Counted from the stretch's first letter, positions 9,901 through 24,579 are shown. The stretch: DNA of 64,000 nt from Casuarius casuarius (GCA_003342895.1 PTFA01000011.1:6047024-6111023), one strand, 5' to 3'. The notes: generated from the sequence alone by a model not told the origin. Translations and numbers: made by a program.

Positions 9901-12900
9901 AGTTCTGTAGCAAATTTATCACTTTTATTTGTCTTCAGTCACTTTTTCTAAACTTGCAAACTCTAATAATTCATTTTTCAGTCATCAAAACTCAATAAAT
10001 AAACAGAGCAGTCTTTTAATTCTTAATCATTAGGAGTCCTCAGTCCTCTTTATAGCAACAAAGAATAAAATATCCTAAGTCAATACTCTTCTCTTTAAAC
10101 AAACTGATCTGAGTGGCCTGGATGATCGAAGTTCTACCATTGGAAAGCTAATTACTGCTGTAAATATTAGATCCCTACAAGTACAGTGTGGCCCACAAGT
10201 GGGGGTACTCAAAAAAGGATAACTTCAGCTCTGTGAGACTTCCCATTTACCTTCTTTCTGTTTAGAGGCTGATTCAGTGTAAAAAGCTACCTGTAGAGGG
10301 GCACGGAACTTAATCTNTTTATACTTACCATATTAGGTAGTATAAAATAACACTGAAAAGAGATTAAAATAATTATAGATGACAGCTTAGCAAAAAGGAT
10401 TGAAAAAAATCTCACAAATGAAATCACTCAAAATGAAAATCAAACTGCATCTTTCTACAGGCAAAGCTGACCAAGCCAAATTGATTGTAAATAACTAGTA
10501 GTAAAACCCTCTATTAGTAACATTGTTTGCCTTGTATATAAAAGTAAGGCAATTTTATATTAGTGACAAGATGATAAAAACAGGTTTTCCTTTGACATTC
10601 TGCTCCTCTTACATGAAAGCAAAGGTTCCCATTTGCAAATACTTTAAGACCTTCTTCACCACTTAGTCTATCAGTTTAGGTGAGTTTGGTGTTATTTCTC
10701 TCCTAATAGGATGGTCATCTGATGATAATCTTCCAGGTAACATTCATTGTAGTGGTAAGTTACCATTGTAAATGAATTTTTTATGTTTAACTTGTATTTT
10801 ATCGGTCTTTATTTGCACACTGTATCCACATATTTAAGATGGTAAGTATAATTCTTTTCATCACTGCCTGTGACAGCCTTGTATCCAGCGGCAGGTTTCC
10901 TGAACTCTTTTCATCAATGAGAAGAAACCCAGATCATGTCCGGGAGATGGCATAATTAGATGTCCTGAAGCACTTGATGGAGCTTCCATCTTACCTCTGA
11001 CTACAGAAAGAGTGAAGAGAGTGGCATTCTTAGAGGAAATCAGCCTCTGCAAATATCTTCTTGCTTGTCACTAAAGTGAGTTTTACAAATAATGTAAATC
11101 TTGAAAGAATGCGTAGATTCAAAGATATTTGATAGCAAGAGGAGGAAAGCAGAGAACATTCTTTTTGCTTCTGAAAATAAGAATTATGTTGTCTGAGTAA
11201 AGATTAGATTAGCATTTACAGATGTCAAGTAGAACGGCTTACATTGCTTCTGCAGCTGGTATTTGATGTGAGTAAATACCTCAGCAATGGGACAGAATTC
11301 AGCCTTATTTCTGTTATATGAAAACTGTCACAAAACATGCTATTAAAATGTTAACCCGTAACCCTTTAAAACTGAAGCAGCACTCTAACATTCGTAAGAG
11401 CAAGTAAATATAAACATATGCATTAATTTATCATGTAGCAAATGTATTTCTGTGTATATTTTATCCCACACCTCTCTTTCAGAGTATTTTGTTATACATT
11501 GCAGCTAAACTAAGCTACTATAAGAAAATGTATTTCTCAGTCTTTGAAGTTTGCCCTTCAACCAAATGCAGATAAAATAACATCAGAGATCATTCAATGG
11601 AAAAAAAACCCAACTAGGGAGGCACACAACATTAAAGCAAGTTGAGAAATAAACCCTAAACTTTTCCATTTTGAGAAACAATTAAGTTTTTTTTTTTTCT
11701 GACCCCTATTGGAGCTATTATAGTAATGCAAAACAAGAAACAGACAACTAATCTTCATTGCTGTGAAGCAGCTACATCTCATATCACAAGCTCTTCCTCA
11801 CTCAGAACAGACGACTGATGCATCAGCTGAACAGATGCATCTGTTCTGTTCCTTTTCCTGTTGAGTGTCAGAGTGGCTACAGCTAACTAGAGACCAAAAT
11901 TTTGTAGACATCTATGTTTAATAATATATTCTGCAATCAGTTTAAAATAATTGAGAAAAAGAACACAAAATATATTCTGAAACACTATAATCACCACACT
12001 ATAAATATTTGTAAATTGTCAGTTCTTTAAAACAGTTTCGAGTAAGCAAAGGGATAACTATCTTCAGAAGAAGGTNCTTTGTACGAAGGGAAACTCATAT
12101 CTGGGCACTTTGTTCTCAGAACAGATAGAAAAGGCCCCTGTACTTGGTACCCACTTTTCACTTCAAATTCGGAGGTCAAAGGCCTATTCTGTCTGCCTAA
12201 TATCAAGTTCAGAAAAGTTTTGCAGTGCTGGCTCTTAGCTTTTGATAAGAGGACTTCAGTTCAGAACATTTCGTACAGTTAGTTTCAGGTACACAATCTT
12301 TCTTCTTTGGATATTATTATATTGAAAACATTGAATGAAATCTCTTATTTCTCCTAGTATAGAAAAAATGATCATGGAAAAGTTAGCAGTCTGGATTTCC
12401 TTTTGGACAGTAGTCATGAACTTCTTTTGGTTTTCACTCAAAATATACATTCTTTTAACAGTGAAACTATTTTTAAGAGACCAACATTAGCATATATNCA
12501 TACGTACAATTATTTTTGTTATTCACAGAGTTATATTTCCATTACAGGTTTTCCTTTAAAAATAAGATTCTAGGAAATGCAGACTTTATGTGGAAATGGA
12601 GTTTCAGGGGTAAAATATATGACACAAATTAAATTTAAACTTTTCCTATAAGTAGAATGCGTATGATGCGCCTTTGGCAAGACAGCAGTATTTATCATCT
12701 ATTTTCCAAATATGCTCACTCAAATATTTAACATAGTGTGCACGCTGAACAGAAAAACACTGTACTGAGATGCAAATGAAGGTGTTGCGAGATACACAAA
12801 CATGCACACACAAACACGAATATGAAGCCTCATACAATATATAATTTTACAAGACATTTTCAGTGTTTTCCAAAGTAAAGTTCATTGCAACAGGTAGCTA

Positions 12901-14218
12901 AAATTCATTTTTTTTAAGTTGTGGATGTGAGGAGATGTAGAGCTCAAGAGTCTATACACAAAACTTCCTAGAGAAACCTTCAAATTAATTTTAATTACAG
13001 TAAAAAAAATCAAGCATAAAAACAGCTTTAAATACTAAGATATTTTGAGTCCTTCTGTTGCACAAATCTGAAAGTGCTAAGTTAAGCACAGAGAAAAGTA
13101 AATAAAGTGCTAATAGTTTTTTTTCCAAGTATGTCCATTCATAGCCTGTCCAGTCCTACTGTAATATGGTTTTAATTAATCTCAATCAACAAGATTAGTT
13201 TACCTGTGTGCTCGTCTATGTAAAATGAATATAAATATTACAATATCACCTACCCATTTAAATCACAAAGCTCATCAACTTCAGTTGGCAAGGTGAAAGA
13301 TAAAAGCCACAGAAGGTCCTTCCCAGCCTCTGTCACTAATGATAAACAGCATTAACTGCTTCTGCAGACACTAATGCTGCTATCTTGGGAACACAGGCAG
13401 CCACCATGAGAACTTTACAGCTTCACTAATCATACTCTTGTTTGTCACAGAACACCAAATAAAATCTCAACAAGAAAAGGCAATAAATATTAACAGCTAT
13501 GAAGAAAGGAAGGTCACATTAATATGTAGATCTTTAAATACAAGATGCTTTCTTCATTAACTAAATAACTTGTTCATTATTATAGAGTGTCAAGGGGGCG
13601 TAAGGGAGAAAATACATTAAAAATAATCCCTGATTGAAAGCTTCAATATATTACCTACATGACATGTAATATTTACAGAATAAGGAATTTTGTTTGTTGT
13701 ACTTTTAATTCAATGTTGTAAGACATTTATACCATCTACTTTATAATGCATATATGTTGTACAGCTTTTGCATTACTCAAACTGACGAGTGAAGTTTGTT
13801 TCAGTCTGCATTTTACTCCTATTTTTCAAAGTTTTCTTTTTTTTTTTTTTAATTGGAATGACCATTGCAGGCATATGTGCCTACCTTCCTGTTTCTATTT
13901 ACCACAGAGACATAATATGGTTTGCATTTTCTTCCTCAAGAGCTTTGTGAAATTTTCCTTACCATATACCACCCAGTACTCCTTCAGAAAAATATCAGGT
14001 AGATTTGAGTTGCTATGAGTTTCCCCGCGTGTATGTTGACATATGGTTAGTTCTTACAGTTCATCTATATCTAGAATATTTTTTATTATGTAAAAATTTG
14101 CTTTGGCAAAAGACTACTAGGGACAAAAAGAATCGAAAATGNCTGAACTCTTCTCTCCCCTGTATAATGATATATCTAACCAAAGATCTCATTTATGCCT
14201 GCATTTTTTCCCTTTAAT
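6937..14218. other. Non-coding stretch, AT-rich
   Basis: Apart from the GA run at 7541, I see no gene or identifiable mobile element. A slightly GC-richer patch at 10860-11050 carries a 63-codon minus-strand open stretch without recognisable motifs. A short imperfect hairpin lies at 11803-11848 (see findings). Confidence 0.5.
7541..7566. repeat. (GA)13 microsatellite
   Basis: Perfect GA dinucleotide run of 26 bases. Confidence 0.95.
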
Positions 14219-17200
14219 TCCCTTAGGCCCTTACCTATACCTTGGTAAGCTTGGTAATGTGACCAGACACTCCACCATTTTTGCCATAGAACAGTTGCAC
14301 AGTTTGGTTTGAGATGTGGTCATGAAGTATGTTAGTGAGACCATATACGTAAAGTTTTGGGGGATTGTAGGAAGAGAGCCTAAGTAAAATAAGCAAAGGA
14401 AAAGGCAATCTGGGGGCCTCACATCTCAGTGTCCCTTAAGCAGGAACCGTTCCCCTTCTGCTGAGGTACCAACCTGGGCCAAAATGTGCATCCACAGTAG
14501 CAAAAGTTTCACTTGATAGCACGACATTTATGTGATCTTTCTTGTACACAAGTGCTGAAGGTTAAGTGAGATTATCAGAAGGTAGTGGCTTGTGAAGGGC
14601 ACAATAGGCCTTCTGCCACAGCTCAACAATACTTTCAGATACCTAACCCAAGGCTCAAGTGCATGCGAGAAACCTGAACACTTAACAGCATTCAGGATGT
14701 GGTTAAAATGGAAAATGCTATTTTAATAGTCTCTTTAATATGATACTAAAAAGTCAGAATTCTTAACATGCAAATGTTTTTAGTGATATATTCAAATTGA
14801 TCTTCAGTTGGATGATTCTTTAATATGTATTACTTTGCTCAGAATATATTAAATCAATTCTATTTTTATATATTGTACTGTAAACAAGTGATCTTTCTAT
14901 ACTTACAGGCTTAATATATATTAAAATAATACTTTCACTTTTGAATTATTTGTTACTGATTTGCTATTGGCAAGTGGGGAACACAAGCCAAGCTTGACAG
15001 TGGTATGAACTGATCACACAACTAAACACTAATCATTGGAAATTAAGCATACAGAGTCCCACCAACATTCCAGATTGCTAGTGAGAGGCAAAATTTCAGG
15101 CGTACACATATGAAAATGTAAACAATGTGTTATGCGTGAATCAAAAATTAAAATTGTTAACTAGCAACAGAAAGTCTACAGAGGTGTTAGACAAGAAATA
15201 GCTGGAATTTATTATAATGAGACCAGGCTCATCTACAAAATATCTGAAAACATATTCAATGCTCAAGTTTCACACTTCTTTTTTATTGTACCTATCCCTG
15301 TTTTGATTTCTTTCAGACTTCAAGTCCTACTAGGAGCTTTAAAAAACAAACAAACAAAATGTCTGCTTTTGTGAAACTGGTCTCAATGAACTCAAAGAAA
15401 GGAAAGCATGCTTTTCTAAGAAATATCTATTGAATACTATGCTATCTAAGGAAACTGGATGCTGCAGGACAAATAACATTCATTCAATAGGCTGATTTAG
15501 ATTTATCCTCAAGATTTTAATACTTTCTGTGTCAAAAGTATGAGTATTAATATATCACTTTAAGCAACATCAAAAAGTGAGAACCACCTTATTTTAATAA
15601 AAATATGGTATAAAGTATTTTGTCCTGGTGTGTCTGAAAGACACAAGGAGTATCCATGAAAGTCAGTAATTTATTATTTTCACATAGGAACACAGAAACG
15701 AGCCAGGTATCATTAGTAAACAGAAGATGCTTGAAGTGGAGCACAGGATGAGGGCAAGCAAGTGATGAAGCTTTCTCAGAATTTTCTGGTATCCTGCATA
15801 AAGCTGTCATTCAAGGATTTCCTGCACTAGAGTTGGTATCTATCTAATTGCCCTGAATGATTTTTTTCTTCTCTATATTAATCCAATTACTTTTTTCTTA
15901 CATAAACTTTTTAGCATCTGTAATGTCATGTTCCAAGGAGTTCCACAGCCAAATGGTGTGTTGCTTAAAGCTAGATTTCTTTTTGAGAGATTAACCTCTC
16001 AGTACCGCTTCAATATACCCAATGACCAATACTCCTTCCCTGTGGAAGTAAAGGAAGCAAAGGACAATTCTTGAGGAGTTTAAATTAGTTGCTCCAAATA
16101 TTCTTATGACCATTCTCCCTTTCCCTTCACTGGGTATAGAACCTAAGGAATTTATATTCCCTAGACTACATGTATACTTTGCAAACATATCACTCATACT
16201 TCCACCTCCTTCTTCCCCAGTAATGGATAGTAACAGTGAAAGGTAGGAAAGATAGCAAAGGAAAAGACAGTTAAGCTAGACAACCATTCATATAGACATG
16301 GTTCTTTCCTGAGATCATTTAAAGCCAAACTGAAATAGAACAGCAGGATCCCCAAATGATATTTCGGACAAGACACTTTAAAATAAGACACTTTCAAACA
16401 GGAGACTTTTAGAACTTGTTCATTAAAAGATAAACAAGCATGAGAGACCTTATCACAGGGGTGCAGCAGATATGACAGAAAACAATAGCTTGGACAAAAT
16501 GGGAGACAAAAGTAGTTAACAGGAAGCAAATAGGGAACCAGATTAAAGTTTCGATCTTGAGGACTTGTCTCAATCCAGACCCATTCCACAGAAATCCACT
16601 TCCGAGCAAAGACTTTTCTGGCTTTAAGAAGAAATCACAAAAAGCAGCCATACCAAAATATATGGTCATGTAGTAACCAGATGGTGTACTCAAGCATGCT
16701 GTTGGGACATGAGACTTTCAACAAGGCAACAACGAAGAGATTTACTTTCACTAGTCTGATTATAAATGCAGCACGAGTAGGGCTTGTTGTTTTAGGAAAA
16801 AGGAGTAGGGGAAAGGATCACTAAGTATATTGAAACTGTGCCTGCTTTGAGCAAATTCAGATACTTTTGGTCATAAATTAGAGGCTTAGAAAGTACTTCT
16901 CGCTCAAAATTGAAGTTATAAAAAGCCATAATAATTAACGGGTGAGACCGAAAGGGGCAACTGGATGAAAGTTATACCTGATCGTATGCCTCTATCTGGG
17001 TGTGAGAGGCAGATCATTAACCATGACTAACACTTGTGTTAGTCACACGTTTGATAGACATGGACACTTGTTTCATCACCTTTCAAGGCACCATAGCCTT
17101 CATAATCATCTTAGGATGCAGAAATCACTTACATCCATTTCAAAGCTGTGTTTGGGGTACAGTTTGTGGGAATGACGTACATGGCAAGTATTTATTGTTT

Positions 17201-20200
17201 ATAATTATAAAGTCTCCTTTATCAGCCTCACAGTTTGCACCATGGTTTCCAATCAAGAGAAATTTACCAATTGTTGTATCTGTGACTGGGAAGATCACAA
17301 AAAAGGAAAAGTTATCAAGACAGTCATACAATCTGACGATATCTTTCAGAAGCATGTTTGGGGTAATTTTCTTCTTCTGGTCCCCTCCAAAAGAGATCAT
17401 GAAATATATTTACCCTTTTCTTATTCTACTTTAGTATTCTGAAAAGAAAAATCACTATAAGAAAAAGAAAGAATCACTGTAGAAACCCCCTGAAAACCTG
17501 ATGAAGCAGAGCTACCATTTGGATAAACATCTGAATCCCCCCAAATAAACAAGTGAGCACCCATCTGAGGATAGGAACTACAGTAATCTTTGAAATTCTG
17601 TCCTACCCCAGTGTTTAAATTGCCAATGCCCTGGTTCAGCGAGTCCCCGCTCCAGGTACTACAGATGACATCAAGGGCCATCAGAGGGATTTGGACAAAA
17701 CATCAAACATCTAGGTGATCAAAGAAACTGTCACAGCAGGAAGGAACAGCAAATAGAGACATAAGCAGAGGCAATTTTTCTGTAGTCAACAACTCCTCTA
17801 CCACTACAGTAGAAGCAGTGGAAAATTTGCTGTGGCAACACCGAGAGAATGTTCAACAGCTATGTATGAAATTTATTTGAGATCTGTAGCCAATGGCCAG
17901 TAGCAAAGACATAGGAAATAGTATGTTAGAAACTTAATCTTGCAAAGGTTTACACAGGTGTTTAATTTCAAACAAATGAATAATTCTAATGCAGGAAACT
18001 AGCTTTCCGCTGTGCTCTCAGTTAACCACCTATGTAAACATGCACAGGTTAACAATCAGAACAGGAACCTGTAAACTCTGTTAAAATGGCCATAATTTAT
18101 CTGCATTTTCAGTTAAACCTATTCCTGAGGAACCAGTCACCCCTGGATAGGTGACGAAGTAACTCAGGAGTTCATGAGTCCAAAGGATAAGAAGCNTACA
18201 TGTATGTATGACAATATAACAGAAAACATTACAGTACTGCTCTATAACAGCACTGTTGCTTCCTTGTTGTAAGCAGCTGAAGTGGACAGGTTTCTTTCCT
18301 AGAAAAGACTTGCTAATATTATCTTACAAAGTTGCTTTGAAAACTGCATTCAGAAGTGACTCCTGATACAGTAATTCACTCCCACAAACAGCACAGGCTG
18401 AATACTGCAACACCAAAAGGCAGGAAGATAAAACAGCATAGGAGAGTTTGTTTATGTAGCTGAGAGCTGTTTCTCTTTCCAGCTTTTAGCAATGTCGTAT
18501 CTACAACACGCAACTCCTGCAGTCTCATGCTACTACAATGTTCTAAAACTGACTATTATTTTGAAGGATAATAGAATGTAGGCCCCTTTCTATAAACAAG
18601 ATGTAACAAATGCTACATGATATAAAAAGATTTCTTTCTATCTGCTAAATAGCTATTAACAGAATTTTTTTGTGCATTTTCATTTCATTAATTTAAAATA
18701 CATGCATTACATCTCATAGCTGCACTTCATTTTCTCTTACCTTGCTTTGTCTATAAAAAAGACATAAATGCAGGACTGTTTCTTGCAAGTGAAAAGATGA
18801 CTTGGAGGTCCCAGATATTTTTCCCCTCCAGTACTATCATAAGTGATAAATTACAAAAAATTGCAAGCCTAACAAAACAACACTTTAAACTGTATTGTCA
18901 TATTTATTATAAAATTCCTGGTTCATTGGATTTTGGCATTTTATACAACTGGTTCTGACAGTGATTAACATGGTTTGGGCTTCTGCTGTTTCACCCAAGA
19001 GAAATAAAACACCAAAATCTCTGCAGGTGTGTAATGGGCCAGGGATTCACAATCTGTTCTGCAAAGTCAGACTTCAAAGACTTCAAAACCAAAAATCCTA
19101 AAGTTGGCATTGCCTCTGTAATCATTTAAAGCTTTTTGCATATTTCAAGGAACTCAAGTTTCAACGTTTTAATCAGCACTGTTATTCAACACTTTTTCTG
19201 TGACAATTTAACCAACTGCATGACAAATTCACCATTAGCTTTGAGTTTCACAAACCAAATAATGTAACAACCAGGAGTTTTAAGACGGAATAACAGAGCA
19301 ACCTAAATTATTAAGTATTTAATTGAACTTGAAAGAGGTTTTCACTTATTTTAAGCATGCTGTATAACTTATCTGATGCATATGGGTGGTTAGAGTTATA
19401 CAGTAATTACAAAACAGCAATCAGACAGTTGCACCTGCAGTAAAGGAGCCTCAGGACAACATCCCTAATTGCTTCTGTGATTACTTGTCTAAAACTACTG
19501 CAGAACTTGTTGAAGAACAGTCAAAGTTCAGGCTATGATTTCAAGTTCTTTGCAATTCAAGTAATAAATGAAAGTTACCCCCNAAATCATAAATAGTCCT
19601 AAAAATGATAATACAAAAAATCTGGATTGTGTCGTGTAGAAATTTCAAAAATATTGTTTAGGATTAAACGTCTCTATTAACACGTAGAGAAGAGAATCAC
19701 TTCATACAATAATTGTTATTTAAAAGCACACTTCCTCACATTCAATGCACTTCTTTTCAGAAGCACTTAAAATTTTTTTCCTCCTCACCTAAGTGGTATT
19801 TTTCTTGACATTTGAAATTTACTTTGAAGTTTGGTGTCTTGTTCTTCAAAAGCATAGTCTCTAACTATGAGACTAAATATTTTGGTCTTACAAGAAAACC
19901 GGAGTACTAAGAAAACCAGAGTACTACCTCAGACAGTAAATAAAAATCATTTCTTTCCTTTTTCCTTCCCTACTTCCAGTTAAAAATTAAGATCCTTCTT
20001 TCAATGTTCATGTGTAAACCTTAGAGTGACATCTTCAAAATATCCATCAGAACAAAATGAGTAATTCTTATACAATATAAACCGACNGAAGACATTTATA
20101 GCTCTTTGATGAAGGCCACTGATCTAAACCAAAGATTAAATAATCTTTTTAGCATAATAAAATAACAGTAATAAAAGGAATAACCCCCCCAAAATCCACC

Positions 20201-23036
20201 ATATGAGGAAGATTTTAAAAGCGTGCCATACCTTGAAGTACCGTACCATGTTATGCACTGTTCCCACCAGATAAGGGTTAACTCATAAGAAGGTCTATTA
20301 GATGTCTTTTTAATTCTATAACTCTTCACGATTTAAGGGAACTAGGTTTGAGTGAATCATGCAGAATAGCATCAGACTATACACGGTCCTACTACTTCAC
20401 CTATAACTCTTGCAATTAATTTCCATGAAAAGACTTCGTTAATACTAAGTGCATGAATACTACTGCAGTCAAGATACATCTGACTGATTACAAATCTGAC
20501 TGTGAAAGAAGTAAAAGTACTAAATCTATATAGAGAGAATATAATATGTAAGAAAGCACAGTAAAATCATGCTATAATAGGAAAAAGAAAAGGTAGAAAT
20601 AATGCTCTACAGAAGAAAGGGCAGTTAATAAGGAACAAGCCACATAGCAGGGGCATATAAGGAGCATGTTTGTCTTTTGCAAAGAAAAGAAACTCACTAT
20701 GGAAACTTTTAAAGTCCTGATACATAACCCATCCATCCTGTAGACAACATTCCAGAAAGAGGATATATGTCTGACATTTGAAAAGTACACCTTCAGCACA
20801 TGATGATCGGCATATACGGGTTCATTCTGATCATTAATAATACATAACTCCCATAGGAATGTTCTCATAATCATTAATGGCATTATTTTTGATGGTGATG
20901 AAACATCACTTCAATGAACAGTATAGACCTGTTGTGTGCCCTCCAGTACTCCTCTATTTGAAAGCCTGAAGGTACAACATAGCAGCGCACAAAAATTGGA
21001 AAGTGAAAAGTTGTTGCTGGCCATCAAATGCAAGAGAAATCATTCGATATAACAGAACATAGAGGAGAAGCCCAGAACATACCTGTTTTCAGTATGTCCT
21101 GTCTCTACATATTGTCTATCTGGAAAAGAAGCAATTAATAGAGGGACATAGTACCTCAAAAGTGTGTTATTCAAATCTGGACACCAGCAATGAACAATGA
21201 GAATTAATTACAGTATTCAAGTGTTACAGATTCAAATATCACAGAATGCAAAATATAAGAAAACGATGCTAATTACCTCCCATTAAATAACAAAAACATA
21301 TTATTAGCGTCATTATCAGCTAAGCGTGTGTGGTGAAATATTAATTTCCTTCTCTATTGCATAGAAAAAATATGATGCTTGTAGGAGCTCAATAAGGTGT
21401 AAATATTTGCCATTCACAGAGGATGTTCTTCTTTTTAATCCAAAGGAATACTATTCAAGGACAATAATGCTAGGTTTTCTTCCACTACTCAAATTCTATA
21501 ATTACAAAATGAAAGAAGACCTCTGTAGATTGTTTGTGTGTTTGATTTTTCAGAGTTGCACTCTGCTGTCTCTAGGTTTGTAATTGTACCATTTTCTTTT
21601 TGACTTGCAATAACCATAAGATAGAAAAAGGCCTTTAGAATTTTCACATTAATTCAAATGTTGTTATAAAGCATTACCATGTCTCCTTGCTATGGCAATT
21701 CAGTCATATTATTCCTATGATTATTATTTCCTTGGCATACACTCAGAAGTATTTATGCTGTATATAAATTAACAACTTATGCAGCTGGCAGTTAGCTGAA
21801 GTCACTCTTTATGATTTCTGTCATTTAATCATGTGGCTGTCATATTAAACCAAAGGATTTGTGCAAAAATCTCAATTCCTTAAGGCAAAAAAATTGTTCA
21901 ACTATTAGCTATGAAACTTTAACAACACCAATCAATACTGCTAGCCTGAAGATACTTTTGGCCTTACCTGTTTTCTCAAATAGTTATTTTATCTCAAAGA
22001 CTCTTTCTGCAATGCTTTATTGTCAGAGGAAATGAGATGTAAAAGAGAAAAAAAGAATGCACTTAAAGAGCTGCTTCTTTGGTATATATTAAATAAGATA
22101 TGTGTGATGTTGGATTTGCATTATCACTTCTGCACTACAATAAAAGAACTGTAAACTATCCAAATGGTATGAACACTCTTAGCTGATAATGAGTTATGTC
22201 CCTGTAAGCTTCATTTTGATGGTTATTCATCAGATATTCCACAGATATAAGTCTACCGAGAAAAGACAAGATTTGAATGTGCAGCCTGAATACTCATCTT
22301 GATGCTTAACTATTATGAATACTATTCATGTTAAATTTGGGAATGGAAAATAAATGCAGCTTTTCACTATAATGTCTATTGTACTTTGTTTNGAGATTTG
22401 AGTGGCATAAATACATTTTCTGTAACTAGAACAANTATTTTGTAGCAAATAGAAAGATTAATCAGTACTATGATCAGTCTACCATACCCTTGACTGAATT
22501 ATATTAAGATTTGGGGGTTACTGCTTTTCCCTGTTTCCTGAAGCTTAAAATTTCTTTTCTATGCAAAGCTGATGCAAGACTTTTATCCAAGACATATGGT
22601 TTAAATTGTAAAAATAATATGAGAGCAGACAATTATTAATTAAGAAACAACAAATCCTAGTTTGATAAGAGAATGGTTTAAGTACTGAGCTTGATTTTAT
22701 GAGGCTTGCTACTAAAAAGGAACTTTTTTTTAAATTTGAAGTAATTGCACTCTCTGGATACCCTACTAATTCTACAAAATGGCTTTTCCTGAGTAAAACA
22801 GAGAAATTTCATTTAAAAACATAACATTTGTACAATATGTTTTCATGAAATGTCTTCATGAAAGGTACGCATAAAACAAGATATCAGATGAGTTCTCTTA
22901 CAGATAGTATTACTGACATAATTAGATATGTTATTATATACCCTCTGTTAAAGAGTTTTCTCTTACTGCAGTTCATATGATACTGATTTTTATACCATAC
23001 GTAAAAATGTTTTCACAAAGCCTGGAAACCATAAAG
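14219..23036. other. Non-coding stretch, nothing recognised
   Basis: Frequent stops in all frames. The longest open stretches are 16194-16589 (minus) and 17036-17434 (plus), both about 131 codons. Neither shows a domain, a compositional shift or splice context. A perfect 10-bp-arm inverted repeat lies at 17024-17045, and a two-unit 17-bp tandem repeat at 19892-19925. Confidence 0.5.
19892..19925. repeat. 17-bp tandem repeat, two units
   Basis: AAGAAAACCGGAGTACT is followed directly by the same unit with one G-to-A change (AAGAAAACCAGAGTACT). Confidence 0.85.
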
Positions 23037-23169
23037 CTCCAGATGATGATTACTGATAGATTAAGCATGGTAGAAAACATACCACTTTCCCTTGATATTT
23101 TGTTCCTCTGATCGTTCTGATATTTTAAAACATGCTTTTTTCCCCATTAGAGATACCTGAAACTATGAA
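23037..23169 (+). repeat. Dispersed direct repeat, copy 1 (133 bp)
   Basis: Starts CTCCAGATGATGATTACTG and ends GATACCTGAAACTATGAA. The same sequence occurs at 24286-24417 in the same orientation with about eight mismatches and one single-base indel, which is roughly 93% identity by eye. The first 60 bases differ at only one position. It is not a recognised repeat family. It could be a local duplication or two insertions of an unlisted short element. Confidence 0.9.
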
Positions 23170-24285
23170 AAGGGTAACTGGTTAGTTATTCTGATTATAT
23201 AAGGATAGAGAATTTTGTTAGCGAAGCCAGCAGAGTGTATTATCTGAAACCACTCCATATGAGAGCCAGAGCAAACCACTATTTGCCTCTTAAGTTTAAT
23301 GACTAACACCTTCTGCGTGGCACTGTGTAAATATAGCCCAGAGTCTTTCTGATCATAGGATAGAAACATAGGGGTTAGCTGACTTTTGAGTGTCAGACAA
23401 GAAACAGCCATTGCAGCTCTCATATATCCAAATTTAGACGGTGTCCATGACACTGTCAGCACAGCAGGTTTAATGAAAGTATGCAGTGAACTCAGAAGAT
23501 GTATCCTATAAATCTCATCAGGAGGAGCNGACCTGAGGCTAAGGTAGCCTTGCTGAAACAGTCTGTAATCTGACTCAACAAGCTTTACAGGATTTTCTCA
23601 GTCATGCTTTTTAGCAGGTCAACAGCAGGCATTTTAATATAGCTTGACCTGTATATGAAAGAAGAAAAGAATAAGTAAACAAAAAAAGCAAAGAGACCAT
23701 AAAGTAGCCAAATTACAAATTTCATTGGAACTATTTGAAGAGTCTTTTGAAGTCTGTCATGAAAACCTGCTGCGCATTTTGTCGATAAGCTGACTTAAGA
23801 GACAGGAAAAATGGCGGTAGAACCCACTATTTCTAAACCATCTAAAATCAGAACAAAATTTCAAAACTACTTCTTTGTTGGAAAAAAAATGAAATAAACA
23901 GCACCAATACCTGTGATTTTAGCAAGAGCCTCGAATGTTCACGATTTATCTTTAGGAAATTAGAGGGCAGCCATATGAGTAAAAAATATTATTTTGAAAT
24001 TCTTAAATGAACTCAGGATATCTACAGCCTCTGAGGTTGTCTGGACACTAGNACTGGATATCTTCTCTTTAACCATTTTATCTGCAGGTCAAATAAAGCA
24101 ACTATTACTCAGATCTCCGTATTTCTACCAAGGTCTCCTAGATGGAACATGTTGGGATGGAACGCAGTTAGGATTTATTTTTCTTCTTCAACTTTAATTT
24201 TGTTGAAGCTTGGAGAGACTTCTCTACAACCTTTACATTGAGCATACTTTTCTAACACCTTTTATTTCTTCTGTCTCAGTACTAT
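23170..24285. other. 1.1-kb segment between the direct repeats
   Basis: No similarity between its two halves and no gene recognised. There are ambiguous bases at 23529 and 24052. A 99-codon minus-strand open stretch at 23163-23462 overlaps the repeat edge and looks like chance. If the flanking repeats arose from one event, this segment is either the original spacer or inserted DNA. Confidence 0.5.
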
Positions 24286-24417
24286 CTCCAGATGATGATT
24301 ACTGATAGATTAAGCATGGTAGAAAACATACCACTTTTCCTTGATATTTTGTTCCTCTGCTAGTTCTGATTTTTTAAAGTATGCTTTTTTCCCATTACTG
24401 ATACCTGAAACTATGAA
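24286..24417 (+). repeat. Dispersed direct repeat, copy 2 (132 bp)
   Basis: Partner of 23037-23169 (see there). It lies about 160 bases upstream of the AT-rich palindromic block at 24580-24845, while copy 1 has no such block beside it. Confidence 0.9.
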
Positions 24418-24579
24418 TTATCATGATTAATAGTATGCACTGGTCACAGAGAGAACAAGAACTCATATCACATATAGTACTATTATTAAGAAAAACATCC
24501 AGCCTTCGAAATAATTCAGTCTGTTTATTGGTGCTCACAGATGTGTTACAGAATCATAGCACTTCTTTTACATGTCTGT

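Noticed and set aside
16194..17434. Two 131-132-codon open stretches on opposite strands
   Set aside because: No recognisable motifs. Internal near-repeats such as KVSC/KVSY reflect a local DNA repeat (GACACTTT-like units at 16370-16410), and neighbouring frames are open to a similar extent.
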